Assembly: GCA_002309955.1 (NCBI GenBank)
Contig: DBXQ01000026.1
Coordinates: 1-6,264, forward strand
Reading direction: 5' to 3'
Source: Bacteroidales bacterium UBA1208
Lineage (GTDB): Bacteria > Bacteroidota > Bacteroidia > Bacteroidales > P3
DNA: 6,264 bases
In this document: in pieces, positions 4,816 to 6,264 of the stretch
Position numbering within the stretch: position 1 is the first letter of the stretch
Layout of the letters: every line of letters begins with the position of its first letter
Notes under the pieces: generated by a model
The model's database searches: none
Told to the model about the DNA's origin: nothing
Seen by the model: only the letters and a program-made list of their open reading frames with translations
Position numbers and translations under genes: made by a program

Positions 4816-6264
4816 ATTTGATTTGGCTGGTAAGACGGTGGTGATATTCTCGGCGGTATGGCTCCAGCGGCGGTCAATCATCCAGATAGCGCTTTCGAGG
4901 GCGTCGGGGGCATCGTCGTGCATACGGCTGCCGCGTTCGGTGGCCAGCAGCTGCTCAACGAGTACCTGCATACCGGGACTGTCTTTTTCGTCCTGGTTGA
5001 AGATAACCAGATGTTGCTCGAAGAGAGGCTGCATGGCTTCTATACGTGCAAACTTGTCCGGCTTTTTGCGGCTGTCCTTTTTGATGGGAATGATGTGGCC
5101 ACGGGCCTCCCCTTGCTTGCGGACCTCTTCGAGCAGCAGTTCTTGAAGCATATTGGCCTCCATATAATAATAGACAGGCACACGCCCGTCGACATACTTT
5201 TCAATGGTGTAGTACCACTCAATCATATTGCTGACAGAGGTCTGGTCGGCGAAAGCTTTGAGGAGGTGGTATTCCCCGGTCTTGGTTTTACCCACCAACA
5301 TGGTGGCCTTGTAGTCGGCCTGTTTGGATGCTTTCCAGGACGGGTCGGTGTAGCAGATGAGCTGGACGTATTGTGAGAGGCGAGGGAGCATTTTGCCGAA
5401 GACGATATCCTCCTGGCGGAAGACAGCGCCGAGGGTGATGGGATTGTTCATGTACTCCTTCTCGAATGCGCGGTATCCGACCAACTTTCGCTTGGCCTCG
5501 ATGCGTTCCTTGGTCCAGTATTCTGGCCATGCAGGGTTTCCGTTCTTGTCATAGACATTGACACGGCTGACGTGTACGCCCGGCGTTTCCATGATGTTGG
5601 CAAGGATGGAGCATTTGCTGATGAGGTTCCCCACCATGATGAAGCGACCACCCTCAGCTCCGAAAGTACCCATCAGAGCCTCACGGGTCCACTCGGTGGC
5701 CGCCTCTACACGGGCAGGATTGCGGCTGAGTTCGTCATCATCGAGGTCGTCGCAGATAATATAGTCCGGACGGTTCTGGCGGTCGCGCAGACCACGGGGC
5801 GACTGTCCGCGCCCGATGGCATGGAAAGAGACCCCGTCCTGTGTTGTAAACTCACCTACCGCCCATGAACCAGCTTTGTACTGTTGCCCAAAGTCATGTT
5901 CATAAAGCTGGTTGAACTGTAACTCCGCCTGAAGGTCGGAGAGTAGGCGAATGGCGCTGTCCTCTGACTTCCCGGCGAGAGCAAGACAGTGAAGCGTTTG
6001 CACCGGCTGAATTTTGAGCCACATGGGGGTAAATACACCCATGTGTGTGGACTTGGCATGTCCACGTGGCCAAATAAATTCAGCAAGCAACTGGGTGTTG
6101 TCCCGGATATAATTCGCAGCTTCTATGTGGAACGAAGCACAAGGGATAAGTTTCCCTGTGGACTTGTCGGTGCAGTAGTGGGAAAAATAAGTCTGCACGA
6201 AATAGTCATAATCCATGATGGCACGGAGTTTACGTTTGAGCTGATCCGCTTTGGACTCTTTGGC
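4804..6264 (-). CDS. Large terminase subunit (5' end outside the window)
   Basis: This is the ATP-driven DNA packaging motor and nuclease. Numbering from the in-frame ATG at 6216 (470 residues): the Walker A-like motif WPRGHAKST is at 49-57 with Lys55, and Walker B is IICDDLDDDE at 153-162. A coupling motif, MVGN, is at 194-197. The C-terminal RNase H-like nuclease has CYTDPSWKASKQADYKA (Asp291), YMEAN (Glu353) and MHDDAPDAL (Asp434/Asp435/Asp438), the expected acidic triad. The C-terminal half strongly resembles the large-terminase C-terminal family found in Mu-like and related phages. The frame stays open from 6216 to the window edge and encodes a basic KADQLKRKLRA-type segment, so the true start is probably beyond 6264. 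The stop is 2 bases before the gp36-like gene. Confidence 0.93.
   Translation of the reverse strand, partial: AKESKADQLKRKLRAIMDYDYFVQTYFSHYCTDKSTGKLIPCASFHIEAANYIRDNTQLLAEFIWPRGHAKSTHMGVFTPMWLKIQPVQTLHCLALAGKSEDSAIRLLSDLQAELQFNQLYEHDFGQQYKAGSWAVGEFTTQDGVSFHAIGRGQSPRGLRDRQNRPDYIICDDLDDDELSRNPARVEAATEWTREALMGTFGAEGGRFIMVGNLISKCSILANIMETPGVHVSRVNVYDKNGNPAWPEYWTKERIEAKRKLVGYRAFEKEYMNNPITLGAVFRQEDIVFGKMLPRLSQYVQLICYTDPSWKASKQADYKATMLVGKTKTGEYHLLKAFADQTSVSNMIEWYYTIEKYVDGRVPVYYYMEANMLQELLLEEVRKQGEARGHIIPIKKDSRKKPDKFARIEAMQPLFEQHLVIFNQDEKDSPGMQVLVEQLLATERGSRMHDDAPDALESAIWMIDRRWSHTAENITTVLPAKSNRRY

Noticed and set aside
6020..6045. An 8-bp inverted repeat, CACATGGG/CCCATGTG, in the terminase gene
   Set aside because: It lies in coding sequence just after the Walker A motif, with no tail or regulatory context; probably chance from the codons used.
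1..6264. CRISPR arrays, insertion sequences, attachment sites, diversity-generating repeats
   Set aside because: No regularly spaced direct repeats, transposase, reverse transcriptase, integrase or paired template/variable repeats were seen.

Overview
The window looks like part of a temperate tailed phage or prophage with a Mu-type head module, probably from a Bacteroidota (Bacteroidales-like) host. The host call rests on a promoter at 1825-1854 matching the Bacteroidota form (TTG, 19 bases, TAnnTTTG) and on genes that mostly lack Shine-Dalgarno sequences and start after A/T-rich leaders. No transposase, integrase or attachment site is visible, so a transposable lifestyle is inferred only from the Mu-type structural families.

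Left part (1-881), + strand: the end of an off-window gene, then three short genes (72, 120 and 81 codons), the first two coupled by ATGA. None has a function I can name. They look like the tail of an early/accessory operon. The first has a winged-helix-like pattern, and the last ends in QGSLF, similar to a sliding-clamp-binding peptide.

Right part (873-6264), - strand, read right to left: large terminase subunit (5' end beyond the window), gp36-like DUF1320 protein, DUF935 (Mu gp29-like) portal, MuF-type head morphogenesis protein, Mu gpG-like virion morphogenesis protein, and a gp37-like tail/neck protein. The first three are separated by 2 bases and the last two overlap by ATGA, so this is one late head-assembly operon. 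It packages DNA (terminase), forms the portal vertex (portal, MuF) and supplies head-tail joining parts. The two operons converge and their last codons overlap by 9 bases.

The most interesting stretch is about 1808-2260. The MuF protein carries a C-terminal domain that resembles the phage Barnase/EndoU/Colicin/RelE-like (PBECR) nuclease group, making it a candidate MuF polymorphic toxin. DNA for that domain is about 34% G+C, against about 59% just upstream in the same gene. Abutting its 3' end, on the opposite strand, is a compact unit: a promoter, an approximately 60-nt hairpin RNA and a U-run terminator. No protein immunity gene is visible beside the toxin domain. Together these suggest an imported toxin cassette with its own small RNA.
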